Assembly (NCBI GenBank): GCA_960531495.1
Contig: CAUIJY010000071.1
Location: 372,001 to 436,000, forward strand
Length of the DNA stretch: 64,000 nucleotides
From: Zeus faber
Taxonomy: Eukaryota; Chordata; Actinopteri; Zeiformes; Zeidae
Direction: 5' to 3'
The position numbers were made by a program, and so were the translations under genes. Positions 22,603-34,890 of this stretch are shown one piece after another (the first letter of the stretch is position 1; every line of letters starts with the position of its first letter). The notes beneath the pieces were generated by a model. It saw only the letters and a program-made list of their open reading frames with translations, did no database searches and was not told where the DNA came from.

Positions 22603-22994
22603 AGGCCCATACAACATGTATTTGTCGAGGTATGAGCATTTTCAGAACATTGGACGGTTTGCTGTCTAGGTGAATTAGAGAAAGACCGAACCATTGTCTC
22701 TTCAGAGGTGAATGATTCAGAATGCTGCAGTACAGCATTGAAATTCAATTAATATGATGAACTATTATGTGCTTCCTAAGTTTTTCTCTCAGATTTCTAT
22801 GCCCATCTAACATGTATTTCTGGAGTTATGAGCATTTTCAGAACATTGGACGGTTTGCTGTCTAGCTGAATTAGAGAAACACCGAACCATTGTCTCTTCA
22901 GAGGTGAATGATTCAGAATGCTGCAGTACAGCATAGAAATTTAATTAATATGATGAACTATTATGTGCTTCTTAAGTGTTCCTCACAGATTTCG
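22603..22994 (+). repeat. B1-B2 pair
   Basis: B1 is at 22,603-22,798 and B2 at 22,799-22,994; gtctaggtgaa class. Confidence 0.94.
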
Positions 22995-23410
22995 AGGCCC
23001 ATCTAACATGTATTTGTGGAGTTATGATCATTTTCATCATTGTGTGCACATGTGGGAAAAAACGCATTTTCAGCCGATTTAAACGTCGAAAAGGGGAATT
23101 GGTTAAAGGCTTCAGTCATTACTCTGTGTGACAGTGTCAGACAGTTTAAATACAATGGTGAACTAGTATATGCAGCTAAAGTGTTGTTTGTCAAACAGTT
23201 TTTGGCCCATGTAAAATGTATTTGTCGAGTTATGATTATATTCATCATTGTGTGCACATGTGGGAAAAAACGCATTTTCAGCCGATTTAAACGTCGAAAA
23301 GGGGAATTGGTTAAACGCTTCAGTCATTACTCTGTGTGACAGTGTCAGACAGTTTAAATACAATGGTGAACTAGTATATGCTGCTAAAGCGTTGTTTGTC
23401 AAACAGTGTT

Positions 23411-23606
23411 AGGCCCATACAACATGTTTTTGTCGAGGTATGAGCATTTTCAGAACATTGGACGGTTTGCTGTCTAGCTGAATTAGAGAAACACCGAACC
23501 ATTGTCTCTTCAGAGGTGAATGATTCAGAATGCTGCAGTACAGCATAGAAATTTAATTAATATGATGAACTATTATGTGCTTCTTAAGTGTTTCTCACAG
23601 ATTTCT
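23411..23606 (+). repeat. Single chimeric B monomer
   Basis: Counterpart of 19,715 in the third unit (catgtttttgtcgagg head). Confidence 0.93.
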
Positions 23607-24646
23607 AGGCCCATCTAACATGTATTTGTGGAGTTATGATCATTTTCATCATTGTGTGCACATGTGGGAAAAAACGCATTTTCAGCCGATTTAAACGTCG
23701 AAAAGGGGAATTGGTTAAACGCTTCAGTCATTACTCTGTGTGACAGTGTCAGACAGTTTAAATACAATGGTGAACTAGTATATGCTGCAAAAGTGTTGTT
23801 TGTCAAACAGTTTTAGGCCCATGTAAAATGTATTTGTCGAGTTATGATTATATTCATCATTGTGTGCACATGTGGGAAAAAACGCATTTTCAGCCGATTT
23901 AAACGTCGAAAAGGGGAATTGGTTAAACGCTTCAGTCATTACTCTGTGTGACAGTGTCAGACAGTTTAAATACAATGGTGAACTAGTATATGCTGCTAAA
24001 GTGTTGTTTGTCAAACAGTTTTAGGCCCATCTAACATGTATTTGTCGAGTTATGGTCATTTTCATCATTATTTGCACCTGTGGGAAAAAACGCATTTTCA
24101 GCCGATTTAAACGTCGAAAAGGAGAATTGGTTAAACGCTTCAGTCATTACTCTGTGTGACAGTGTCAGACAGTTTAAATACAATGGTGAACTAGTATATG
24201 CTGCTAAAGTGTTGTTTGTCAACCAGTTTTAGGCCCATCTAACATGTATTTGTCGAGTTATGATCATTTTCATCATCATGTGTACATGTGGGAAAAAACG
24301 CATTTTCAGCCGATTTAAACGTCGAAAAGTGGAATTGGTTAAACGCTTCAGTCATTACTCTGTGTGACAGTGTCAGACAGTTTAAATACAATGGTGAACT
24401 AGTATATGCTGCTAAAGTGTTGTTTGTCAAACAGTTTTAGGCCCATCTAACATGTATTTGTCGAGTTATGATCATTTTCATCATTATGTGCACATGTGGG
24501 AAAAAACGCATTTTCAGCCGATTTAAACGTCGAAAAGGGGAATTGGTTAAACGCTTCAGTCATTACTCTGTGTGACAGTGTCAGACAGTTTAAATACAAT
24601 GGTGAACTAGTATATGCTGCTAAAGCGTTGTTTGTCAAACAGTTTT

Positions 24647-24842
24647 AGGCCCATACAACATGTATTTGTCGAGGTATGAGCATTTTCAGAACATTGGACG
24701 GTTTGCTGTCTAGCTGAATTAGAGAAACACCGAACCATTGTCTCTTCAGAGGTGAATGATTCAGAATGCTGCAGTACAGCATAGAAGTTTTATTAATATG
24801 ATGAACTATTATGTGCTTCCTAAGTTTTTCTCTCAGATTTCT
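24647..24842 (+). repeat. Single B with B1 tail, intact dyad
   Basis: It keeps the gaagttttattaat tail of 16,215 and 20,951 but has an intact ATGCTG/CAGCAT dyad. The following A at 24,843 begins atgcccat. Confidence 0.92.
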
Positions 24843-25258
24843 ATGCCCATCTAACATGTATTTGTGGAGTTAGGATCATTTTCATCATAGTGTGCACATG
24901 TGGGAAAAAACGCATTTTCAGCCGATTTAAACGTCGAAAAGGGGAATTGGTTAAACGCTTCAGTCATTACTCTGTGTGACAGTCTCAGACAGTTTAAATA
25001 CAATGGTGAACTAGTATATGCTGCTAAAGTGTTGTTTGTCAAACAGTTTTAGGCCCATGTAAAATGTATTTGTCGAGTTATGATTATATTCATCATTGTG
25101 TGCACATGTGGGAAAAAACGCATTTTCAGCCGATTTAAACGTCGAAAAGGGGAATTGGTTAAACGCTTCAGTCATTACTCTGTGTGACAGTGTCAGACAG
25201 TTTAAATACAATGGTGAACTAGTATATGCTGCTAAAGCGTTGTTTGTCAAACAGTTTT

Positions 25259-25454
25259 AGGCCCATACAACATGTATTTGTCGAGGTATGAGCATTTTCA
25301 GAACATTGGACGGTTTGCTGTCTAGCTGAATTAGAGAAACACCGAACCATTGTCTCTTCAGAGGTGAATGATTCAGAATGCTGCAGTACAGCATAGAAAT
25401 TTAATTAATATGATGAACTATTATGTGCTTCTTAAGTGTTCCTCACAGATTTCG
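25259..25454 (+). repeat. Single chimeric B monomer
   Basis: B1 head (aggcccatacaac) with the gtgttcctcac ... tttcgagg tail otherwise seen in B2 of the 11,503 class. It is a crossover product distinct from the catgttttt form. Confidence 0.9.
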
Positions 25455-25870
25455 AGGCCCATCTAACATGTATTTGTGGAGTTATGATCATTTTCATCAT
25501 TGTGTGCACATGTGGGAAAAAACGCATTTTCAGCCGATTTAAACGTCAAAAAGGGGAATTGGTTAAACGCTTCAGTCATTACTCTGTGTGACAGTGTCAG
25601 ACAGTTTAAATACAATGGTGAACTAGTATATGCTGCTAAAGTGTTGTTTGTCAAACAGTTTTAGGCCCATGTAAAATGTATTTGTCGAGTTATGATTATA
25701 TTCATCATTGTGTGCACATGTGGGAAAAAACGCATTTTCAGCCGATTTAAACGTCGAAAAGGGGAATTGGTTAAACGCTTCAGTCATTACTCTGTGTGAC
25801 AGTGTCAGACAGTTTAAATACAATGGTGAACTAGTATATGCTGCTAAAGCGTTGTTTGTCAAACAGTGTT

Positions 25871-26262
25871 AGGCCCATACAAAATGTTTTTGTCGAGGTA
25901 TGAGCATTTTCAGAACATTGGACGGTTTGCTGTCTAGCTGAATTAGAGAAACACCGAACCATTGTCTCTTCAGAGGTGAATGATTCAGAATGCTGCAGTA
26001 CAGCATTGAAATTCAATTAATATGATGAACTATTATGTGCTTCCTAAGTTTTTCTCTCAGATTTCTATGCCCATCTAACATGTATTTCTGGAGTTATGAG
26101 CATTTTCAGAACATTGGACGGTTTGCTGTCTAGCTGAATTAGAGAAACACCGAACCATTGTCTCTTCAGAGGTGAATGATTCAGAATGCTGCAGTACAGC
26201 ATAGAAATTCAATTAATATGATGAACTATTATGTGCTTCCTAAGTTTTTCTCTCAGATTTCT
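25871..26262 (+). repeat. B1-B2 pair with B1-type tail on the second monomer
   Basis: B1 at 25,871-26,066 begins acaaaatgttttt. The second monomer at 26,067-26,262 has a B2 head but ends gaaattcaatt ... cctaagtttttctctc, the B1 tail, and the next A (26,263) starts atgcccat. Another exchange between B1 and B2 is implied. Confidence 0.9.
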
Positions 26263-27094
26263 ATGCCCATCTAACATGTATTTGTGGAGTTATGATCATT
26301 TTCATCATAGTGTGCACATGTGGGAAAAAACGCATTTTCAGCCGATTTAAACGTCGAAAAGGGGAATTGGTTAAACGCTTCAGTCATTACTCTGTGTGAC
26401 AGTGTCAGACAGTTTAAATACAATGGTAAACTAGTATATGCTGCTAAAGTGTTGTTTGTCAAACAGTTTTAGGCCCATGTAAAATGTATTTGTCGAGTTA
26501 TGATTATTTTCATCATTGTGTGCACATGTGGGAAAAAACGCATTTTCAGCCGATTTAAACGTCGAAAAGGGGAATTGCTTAAACGCTTCTGTCATTACTC
26601 TGTTTGACAGTGTCAGACAGTTTAAATACAATGGTGAACTAGTATATGCTGCTAAAGTGTTGTTTGTCAAACAGTTTTAGGCCCATCTAACATGTATTTG
26701 TGGAGTTATGATCATTTTCATCATTGTGTGCACATGTGGGAAAAAACGCATTTTCAGCCGATTTAAACGTCGAAAAGGGGAATTGGTTAAACGCTTCAGT
26801 CATTACTCTGTGTGACAGTGTCAGACAGTTTAAATACAATGGTGAACTAGTATATGCTGCTAAAGTGTTGTTTGTCAAACAGTTTTAGGCCCATGTAAAA
26901 TGTATTTGTCGAGTTATGATTATATTCATCATTGTGTGCACATGTGGGAAAAAACGCATTTTCAGCCGATTTAAACGTCGAAAAGGGGAATTGGTTAAAC
27001 GCTTCAGTCATTACTCTGTGTGACAGTGTCAGACAGTTTAAATACAATGGTGAACTAGTATATGCTGCTAAAGCGTTGTTTGTCAAACAGTTTT

Positions 27095-27486
27095 AGGCCC
27101 ATACAACATGTATTTGTCGAGGTATGAGCATTTTCAGAACATTGGACGGTTTGCTGTCTAGCTGAATTAGAGAAACACCGAACCATTGTCTCTTCAGAGG
27201 TGAATGATTCAGAATGCTGCAGTACAGCATTGAAATTCAATTAATATGATGAACTATTATGTGCTTCCTAAGTTTTTCTCTCAGATTTCTATGCCCATCT
27301 AACATGTATTTCTGGAGTTATGAGCATTTTCAGAACATTGGACGGTTTGCTGTCTAGCTGAATTAGAGAAACACCGAACCATTGTCTCTTCAGAGGTGAA
27401 TGATTCAGAATGCTGCAGTACAGCATAGAAATTTAATTAATATGATGAACTATTATGTGCTTCTTAAGTGTTTCTCACAGATTTCT
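27095..27486 (+). repeat. B1-B2 pair
   Basis: B1 is at 27,095-27,290 (gaaattcaatt) and B2 at 27,291-27,486 (gagc core, standard cttaagtgtttctcac tail). Confidence 0.94.
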
Positions 27487-28318
27487 AGGCCCATCTAACA
27501 TGTATTTGTGGAGTTATGATCATTTTCATCATTGTGTGCACATGTGGGAAAAAACGCATTTTCAGCCGATTTAAACGTCGAAAAGGGGAATTGGTTAAAC
27601 GCTTCAGTCATTACGCTGTGTGACAGTGTCAGACAGTTTAAATACAATGGTGAACTAGTATATGCTGCTAAAGTGTTGTTTGTCAAACAGTTTTAGGCCC
27701 ATGTAAAATGTATTTGTCGAGTTATGATTATTTTCATCATTGTGTGCACATGTGGGAAAAAACGCATTTTCAGCCGATTTAAACGTCTAAAAGGGGAATT
27801 GGTTAAACGCTTCAGTCATTACTCTGTGTGACAGTGTCAGACAGTTTAGATACAATGGTGAACTAGTATATGCTGCCAAAGTGTTGTTTGTCAACCAGTT
27901 TTAGGCCCATCTAACATGTATTTGTTGAGTTATGATCATTTTCATCATTATGTGTACATGTGTGAAAAAACGCATTTTCAGCCGATTTAAACGTCGAAAA
28001 GGGGAATTGCTTAAACGCTTCAGTCATTACTCTGTGTGACAGTGTCAGACAGTTTAAATACAATGGTGAACTAGTATATGCTGCTAAAGTGTTGTTTGTC
28101 AAACAGTTTTAGGCCCATCTGACATGTATTTGTGGAGTTATGATCATTTACATCATAGTGTGCACATGTGGGAAAAAACGCATTTTCAGCCGATTTAAAC
28201 GTCGAAAAGGGGAATTGGTTAAACGCTTCAGTCATTACTCTGTGTGACAGTGTCAGACAGTTTAAATACAATGGTGAACTAGTATATGCTGCTAAAGCGT
28301 TGTTTGTCAAACAGTTTT

Positions 28319-28710
28319 AGGCCCATACAACATGTATTTGTCGAGGTATGAGCATTTTCAGAACATTGGACGGTTTGCTGTCTAGCTGAATTAGAGAAAC
28401 ACCGAACCATTGTCTCTTTAGAGGTGAATGATTCAGAATGCTGCAGTACAGCATTGAAATTTAATTAATATGATGAACTATTATGTGCTTCCTAAGTTTT
28501 TCTCTCAGATTTCTATGCCCATCTAACATGTATTTCTGGAGTTAGGATCATTTTCAGAACTTGTGACGGTTTGCTGTCTAGCTGAATTAGAGAAACACCG
28601 AACCATTGTCTCTTCAGAGGTGAATGATTCAGAATGCTGCAGTACAGCATAGAAATTTAATTAATATGATGAACTATTATGTGCTTCTTAAGTGTTTCTC
28701 ACAGATTTCT
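28319..28710 (+). repeat. B1-B2 pair, ctctttagagg class
   Basis: B1 at 28,319-28,514 has gtctctttagagg. B2 at 28,515-28,710 has ctggagttaggatc and gaacttgtgac. These marks define all later pairs up to 60,811. Confidence 0.94.
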
Positions 28711-30998
28711 AGGCCCATCTAAGATGTATTTGTGGAGTTATGATCATTTTCATCATTGTGTGCACATGTGGGAAAAAACGCATTTTCAGCCGATTTAAAC
28801 GTCGAAAAGGGGAATTGGTTAAACGCTTCAGTCATTACTCTGTGTGACAGTGTCAGACAGTTTAAATACAATGGTGAACTAGTATATGCTGCTAAAGTGT
28901 TGTTTGTCAAACAGTTTTAGGCCCATGTAAAATGTATTTGTCGAGTTATGATTACATTCATCATTGTGTGCACATGTGCGAAAAAACGCATTTTCAGCCG
29001 ATTTAAACGTCGAAAAGGGGAATTGGTTAAACGCTTCAGTCATTACTCTGTGTGACAGTGTCAGACAGTTTAAATACAATGGTAAACTAGTATATGCTGC
29101 TAAAGTGTTGTTTGTCAAACAGTTTTAGGCCCATGTAAAATGTATTTGTCGAGTTATGATTATTTTCATCATTGTGTGCACATGTGGGAAAAAACGCATT
29201 TTCAGCCGATTTAAACGTCGAAAAGGGGAATTGGTTAAACGCTTCAGTCATTACTCTGTGTGACGGTGTCAGACAGTTTAAATACAATGGTGAACTAGTA
29301 TATGCTGCTAAAGTGTTGTTTGTCAACCAGTTTCGGGCCCATCTAACATGTATTTGTTGAGTTATGATCATTTTCATCATTATGTGTACATGTGGGAAAA
29401 AACGCATTTTCAGCCGATTTAAACGTCGAAAAGGGGAATTGCTTAAACGCTTCAGTCATTACTCTGTGTGACAGTGTCAGACAGTTTAAATACAATGGTG
29501 AACTAGTATATGCTGCTAAAGTGTTGTTTGTCAAACAGTTTTAGGCCCATCTAACATGTATTTGTCGAGTTATGGTCATTTTCATCATTATGTGCACATG
29601 TGGGAAAAAACGCATTTTCAGCCGATTTAAACGTCGAAAAGGGGAATTGCTTAAACGCTTCAGTCATTACTCTGTGTGACAGTGTCAGACAGTTTAAATA
29701 CAATGGTAAACTAGTATATGCTGCTAAAGTGTTGTTTGTCAAACAGTTTTAGGCCCATCTAACATGTATTTGTCGAGTTATGGTCATTTTCATCATTATG
29801 TGCACATGTGGGAAAAAACGCATTTTCAGCCGATTTAAACGTTGAAAAGGGGAATTGCTTAAACGCTTCAGTCATTAATCTGTGTGACAGTGTCAGACAG
29901 TTTAAATACAATGGTGAACTAGTATATGCTGCTAAAGTGTTGTTTTTCAAACAGTTTTAGGCCCATTTAACATGTATTCGTCGAGTTATGATCATTTTCA
30001 TCATTATGTGCACATGTGGGAAAAAACGCATTTTCAGCCGATTTAAACGTCGAAAAGGGGAATTGGTTAAACGCTTCAGTCATTACTCTGTGTGACAGTG
30101 TCAGACAGTTTAAATACAATGGTAAACTAGTATATGCTGCTAAAGTGTTGTTTGTCAAACAGTTTTAGGCCCATGTAAAATGTATTTGTCGAGTTATGAT
30201 TATTTTCATTATTGTGTGCACATGTGGGAAAAAACGCATTTTCAGCCGATTTAAACGTCGAAAAGGGGAATTGGTTAAACGCTTCAGTCATTACGCTGTG
30301 TGACAGTGTCAGACAGTTTAAATACAATGGTGAACTAGTATATGCTGCTAAAGTGTTGTTTGTCAAACAGTTTTAGGCCCATGTAAAATGTATTTGTCGA
30401 GTTATGATTATTTTCATCATTGTGTGCACATGTGGGAAAAAACGCATTTTCAGCCGATTTAAACGTCTAAAAGGGGAATTGGTTAAACGCTTCAGTCATT
30501 ACTCTGTGTGACAGTGTCAGACAGTTTAGATACAATGGTGAACTAGTATATGCTGCCAAAGTGTTGTTTGTCAACCAGTTTTAGGCCCATCTAACATGTA
30601 TTTGTTGAGTTATGATCATTTTCATCATTATGTGTACATGTGTGAAAAAACGCATTTTCAGCCGATTTAAACGTCGAAAAGGGGAATTGCTTAAACGCTT
30701 CAGTCATTACTCTGTGTGACAGTGTCAGACAGTTTAAATACAATGGTGAACTAGTATATGCTGCTAAAGTGTTGTTTGTCAAACAGTTTTAGGCCCATCT
30801 GACATGTATTTGTGGAGTTATGATCATTTACATCATAGTGTGCACATGTGGGAAAAAACGCATTTTCAGCCGATTTAAACGTCGAAAAGGGGAATTGGTT
30901 AAACGCTTCAGTCATTACTCTGTGTGACAGTGTCAGACAGTTTAAATACAATGGTGAACTAGTATATGCTGCTAAAGCGTTGTTTGTCAAACAGTTTT

Positions 30999-31390
30999 AG
31001 GCCCATACAACATGTATTTGTCGAGGTATGAGCATTTTCAGAACATTGGACGGTTTGCTGTCTAGCTGAATTAGAGAAACACCGAACCATTGTCTCTTTA
31101 GAGGTGAATGATTCAGAATGCTGCAGTACAGCATTGAAATTTAATTAATATGATGAACTATTATGTGCTTCCTAAGTTTTTCTCTCAGATTTCTATGCCC
31201 ATCTAACATGTATTTCTGGAGTTAGGATCATTTTCAGAACTTGTGACGGTTTGCTGTCTAGCTGAATTAGAGAAACACCGAACCATTGTCTCTTCAGAGG
31301 TGAATGATTCAGAATGCTGCAGTACAGCATAGAAATTTAATTAATATGATGAACTATTATGTGCTTCTTAAGTGTTTCTCACAGATTTCT
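30999..31390 (+). repeat. B1-B2 pair
   Basis: B1 is at 30,999-31,194 and B2 at 31,195-31,390; ctctttagagg and ttaggatc class. Confidence 0.94.
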
Positions 31391-33886
31391 AGGCCCATCT
31401 AAGATGTATTTGTGGAGTTATGATCATTTTCATCATTGTGTGCACATGTGGGAAAAAACGCATTTTCAGCCGATTTAAACGTCGAAAAGGGGAATTGGTT
31501 AAACGCTTCAGTCATTACTCTGTGTGACAGTGTCAGACAGTTTAAATACAATGGTGAACTAGTATATGCTGCTAAAGTGTTGTTTTTCAAACAGTTTTAG
31601 GCCCATTTAACATGTATTCGTCGAGTTATGATCATTTTCATCATTATGTGCACATGTGGGAAAAAACGCATTTTCAGCCGATTTAAACGTCGAAAAGGGG
31701 AATTGGTTAAACGCTTCAGTCATTACTCTGTGTGACAGTGTCAGACAGTTTAAATACAATGGTAAACTAGTATATGCTGCTAAAGTGTTGTTTGTCAAAC
31801 AGTTTTAGGCCCATGTAAAATGTATTTGTCGAGTTATGATTATTTTCATCATTGTGTGCACATGTGGGAACAAACGCATTTTCAGCCGATTTAAACGTCG
31901 AAAAGGGGAATTGGTTAAACGCTTCAGTCATTACTCTGTGTGACGGTGTCAGACAGTTTAAATACAATGGTGAACTAGTATATGCTGCTAAAGTGTTGTT
32001 TGTCAACCAGTTTCGGGCCCATCTAACATGTATTTGTTGAGTTATGATCATTTTCATCATTATGTGTACATGTGGGAAAAAACGCATTTTCAGCCGATTT
32101 AAACGTCGAAAAGGGGAATTGCTTAAACGCTTCAGTCATTACTCTGTGTGACAGTGTCAGACAGTTTAAATACAATGGTGAACTAGTATATGCTGCTAAA
32201 GTGTTGTTTGTCAAACAGTTTTAGGCCCATCTAACATGTATTTGTCGAGTTATGGTCATTTTCATCATTATGTGCACATGTGGGAAAAAACGCATTTTCA
32301 GCCGATTTAAACGTCGAAAAGGGGAATTGCTTAAACGCTTCAGTCATTACTCTGTGTGACAGTGTCAGACAGTTTAAATACAATGGTAAACTAGTATATG
32401 CTGCTAAAGTGTTGTTTGTCAAACAGTTTTAGGCCCATCTAACATGTATTTGTGGAGTTATGATCATTTTCATCATTGTGTGCACATGTGGGAAAAAACG
32501 CATTTTCAGCCGATTTAAACGTCGAAAAGGGGAATTGGTTAAACGCTTCAGTCATTACTCTGTGTGACAGTCTCAGACAGTTTAAATACAATGGTGAACT
32601 AGTATATGCTGCTAAAGTGTTGTTTGTCAAACAGTTTTAGGCCCATGTAAAATGTATTTGTCGAGTTATGATTATATTCATCATTGTGTGCACATGTGGG
32701 AAAAAACGCATTTTCAGCCGATTTAAACGTCGAAAAGGGGAATTGGTTAAACGCTTCAGTCATTACTCTGTGTGACAGTGTCAGACAGTTTAAATACAAT
32801 GGTGAACTAGTATATGCTGCTAAAGCGTTGTTTGTCAAACAGTTTTAGGCCCATCTAACATGTATTCGTCGAGTTATGATCATTTTCATCATTATGTGCA
32901 CATGTGGGAAAAAACGCATTTTCAGCCGATTTAAACGTCGAAAAGGGGAATTGGTTAAACGCTTCAGTCATTACTCTGTGTGACAGTGTCAGACAGTTTA
33001 AATACAATGGTGAACTAGTATATGCTGCTAAAGCGTTGTTTGTCAAACAGTTTTAGGCCCATCTAACATGTATTCGTCGAGTTATGATCATTTTCATCAT
33101 TATGTGCACATGTGGGAAAAAACGCATTTTCAGCCGATTTAAACGTCGAAAAGGGGAATTGGTTAAACGCTTCAGTCATTACTCTGTGTGACAGTGTCAG
33201 ACAGTTTAAATACAATGGTAAACTAGTATATGCTGCTAAAGTGTTGTTTGTCAAACAGTTTTAGGCCCATGTAAAATGTATTTGTCGAGTTATGATTATT
33301 TTCATCATTGTGTGCACATGTGGGAAAAAACGCATTTTCAGCCGATTTAAACGTCGAAAAGGGGAATTGGTTAAACGCTTCTGTCATTACTCTGTGTGAC
33401 AGTGTCAGACAGTTTAAATACAATGGTGAACTAGTATATGCTGCTAAAGTGTTGTTTGTCAAACAGTTTTAGGCCCATCTAACATGTATTTGTGGAGTTA
33501 TGATCATTTTCATCATTGTGTGCACATGTGGGAAAAAACGCATTTTCAGCCGATTTAAACGTCGAAAAGGGGAATTGGTTAAACGCTTCAGTCATTACTC
33601 TGTGTGACAGTCTCAGACAGTTTAAATACAATGGTGAACTAGTATATGCTGCTAAAGTGTTGTTTGTCAAACAGTTTTAGGCCCATGTAAAATGTATTTG
33701 TCGAGTTATGATTATATTCATCATTGTGTGCACATGTGGGAAAAAACGCATTTTCAGCCGATTTAAACGTCGAAAAGGGGAATTGGTTAAACGCTTCAGT
33801 CATTACTCTGTGTGACAGTGTCAGACAGTTTAAATACAATGGTGAACTAGTATATGCTGCTAAAGCGTTGTTTGTCAAACAGTTTT

Positions 33887-34278
33887 AGGCCCATACAACA
33901 TGTATTTGTCGAGGTATGAGCATTTTCAGAACATTGGACGGTTTGCTGTCTAGGTGAATTAGAGAAAGACCGAACCATTGTCTCTTCAGAGGTGAATGAT
34001 TCAGAATGCTGCAGTACAGCATTGAAATTCAATTAATATGATGAACTATTATGTGCTTCCTAAGTTTTTCTCTCAGATTTCTATGCCCATCTAACATGTA
34101 TTTCTGGAGTTATGAGCATTTTCAGAACATTGGACGGTTTGCTGTCTAGCTGAATTAGAGAAACACCGAACCATTGTCTCTTCAGAGGTGAATGATTCAG
34201 AATGCTGCAGTACAGCATAGAAATTTAATTAATATGATGAACTATTATGTGCTTCTTAAGTGTTCCTCACAGATTTCG
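33887..34278 (+). repeat. B1-B2 pair (image of 18,907)
   Basis: B1 is at 33,887-34,082 and B2 at 34,083-34,278, with gtctaggtgaa and gaaagaccg in B1. Confidence 0.94.
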
Positions 34279-34694
34279 AGGCCCATCTAACATGTATTTG
34301 TGGAGTTATGATCATTTTCATCATTGTGTGCACATGTGGGAAAAAACGCATTTTCAGCCGATTTAAACGTCGAAAAGGGGAATTGGTTAAAGGCTTCAGT
34401 CATTACTCTGTGTGACAGTGTCAGACAGTTTAAATACAATGGTGAACTAGTATATGCAGCTAAAGTGTTGTTTGTCAAACAGTTTTTGGCCCATGTAAAA
34501 TGTATTTGTCGAGTTATGATTATATTCATCATTGTGTGCACATGTGGGAAAAAACGCATTTTCAGCCGATTTAAACGTCGAAAAGGGGAATTGGTTAAAC
34601 GCTTCAGTCATTACTCTGTGTGACAGTGTCAGACAGTTTAAATACAATGGTGAACTAGTATATGCTGCTAAAGCGTTGTTTGTCAAACAGTGTT

Positions 34695-34890
34695 AGGCCC
34701 ATACAACATGTTTTTGTCGAGGTATGAGCATTTTCAGAACATTGGACGGTTTGCTGTCTAGCTGAATTAGAGAAACACCGAACCATTGTCTCTTCAGAGG
34801 TGAATGATTCAGAATGCTGCAGTACAGCATAGAAATTTAATTAATATGATGAACTATTATGTGCTTCTTAAGTGTTTCTCACAGATTTCT
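34695..34890 (+). repeat. Single chimeric B (image of 19,715)
   Basis: catgtttttgtcgagg head and B2 tail. Confidence 0.93.

Larger units (their letters stand above)
10463..25050 (+). repeat. Domain of the 3,696-bp HOR family
   Basis: A marker A monomer with gacagtctcagac opens each unit at 11,087, 13,755, 17,451, 18,491 and 22,187. The full unit of 14 A + 4 B (13,755-17,450 and 18,491-22,186) reads A2-B1B2-A2-B-A5-B-A5. The unit at 11,087-13,754 is 2,668 bp, equivalent to the full unit without four A and one B. The piece at 17,451-18,490 is only five A. The unit from 22,187 follows the pattern up to 25,050. The three A at 10,463-11,086 match 16,827-17,450, the end of a full unit. Confidence 0.9.
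22187..25050 (+). repeat. 3,696-bp HOR unit, third copy, incomplete
   Basis: Follows the unit from its first A to the A at 24,843, then at 25,051 changes to an 'aaagcg' A and a B block in place of three further A monomers. The B at 24,647 has the normal agtacagcat where its counterparts at 16,215 and 20,951 have agtagggcat. Confidence 0.9.
25051..28318 (+). repeat. Short-period domain: B1-B2-A4 units of 1,224 bp
   Basis: A 25,051; B 25,259; A 25,455 and 25,663; then two B1-B2-A4 units at 25,871-27,094 and 27,095-28,318. The unit has the same composition and period as the one at 5,093-7,540, but different variants. The A at 25,455 has the private acgtcaaaaagg and the A at 26,471 has ctgtttgacag. 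Confidence 0.9.
17451..32430 (+). repeat. 14,980-bp segment, copy 1 (56 A + 17 B)
   Basis: Map: 7 A from 17,451; B pair 18,907; 2 A; B 19,715; 5 A from 19,911; B 20,951; 7 A from 21,147; B pair 22,603; 2 A; B 23,411; 5 A from 23,607; B 24,647; 2 A; B 25,259; 2 A; B pair 25,871; 4 A; B pair 27,095; 4 A; B pair 28,319; 11 A from 28,711; B pair 30,999; 5 A from 31,391. The next base starts a repeat of the same series. Flanking comparison puts the exchange point within 17,409-17,473, across an A-A junction. Confidence 0.95.
28319..32430 (+). repeat. 2,680-bp HOR domain (11 A + 2 B), first stretch
   Basis: B pairs at 28,319 and 30,999 are 2,680 bp apart. Marker A monomers recur at this interval: gtgtgaaaaaacgc (27,903, 30,583), gacatgtatttg with catttacatc (28,111, 30,791), and caaccagtttcgggccc (29,127, then 31,807). 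The 30,167 A has a private tttcattattgtg. The stretch is cut at 32,430, where copy 2 of the 14,980-bp segment begins; the 2,680-bp period resumes at 43,299. Confidence 0.9.
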
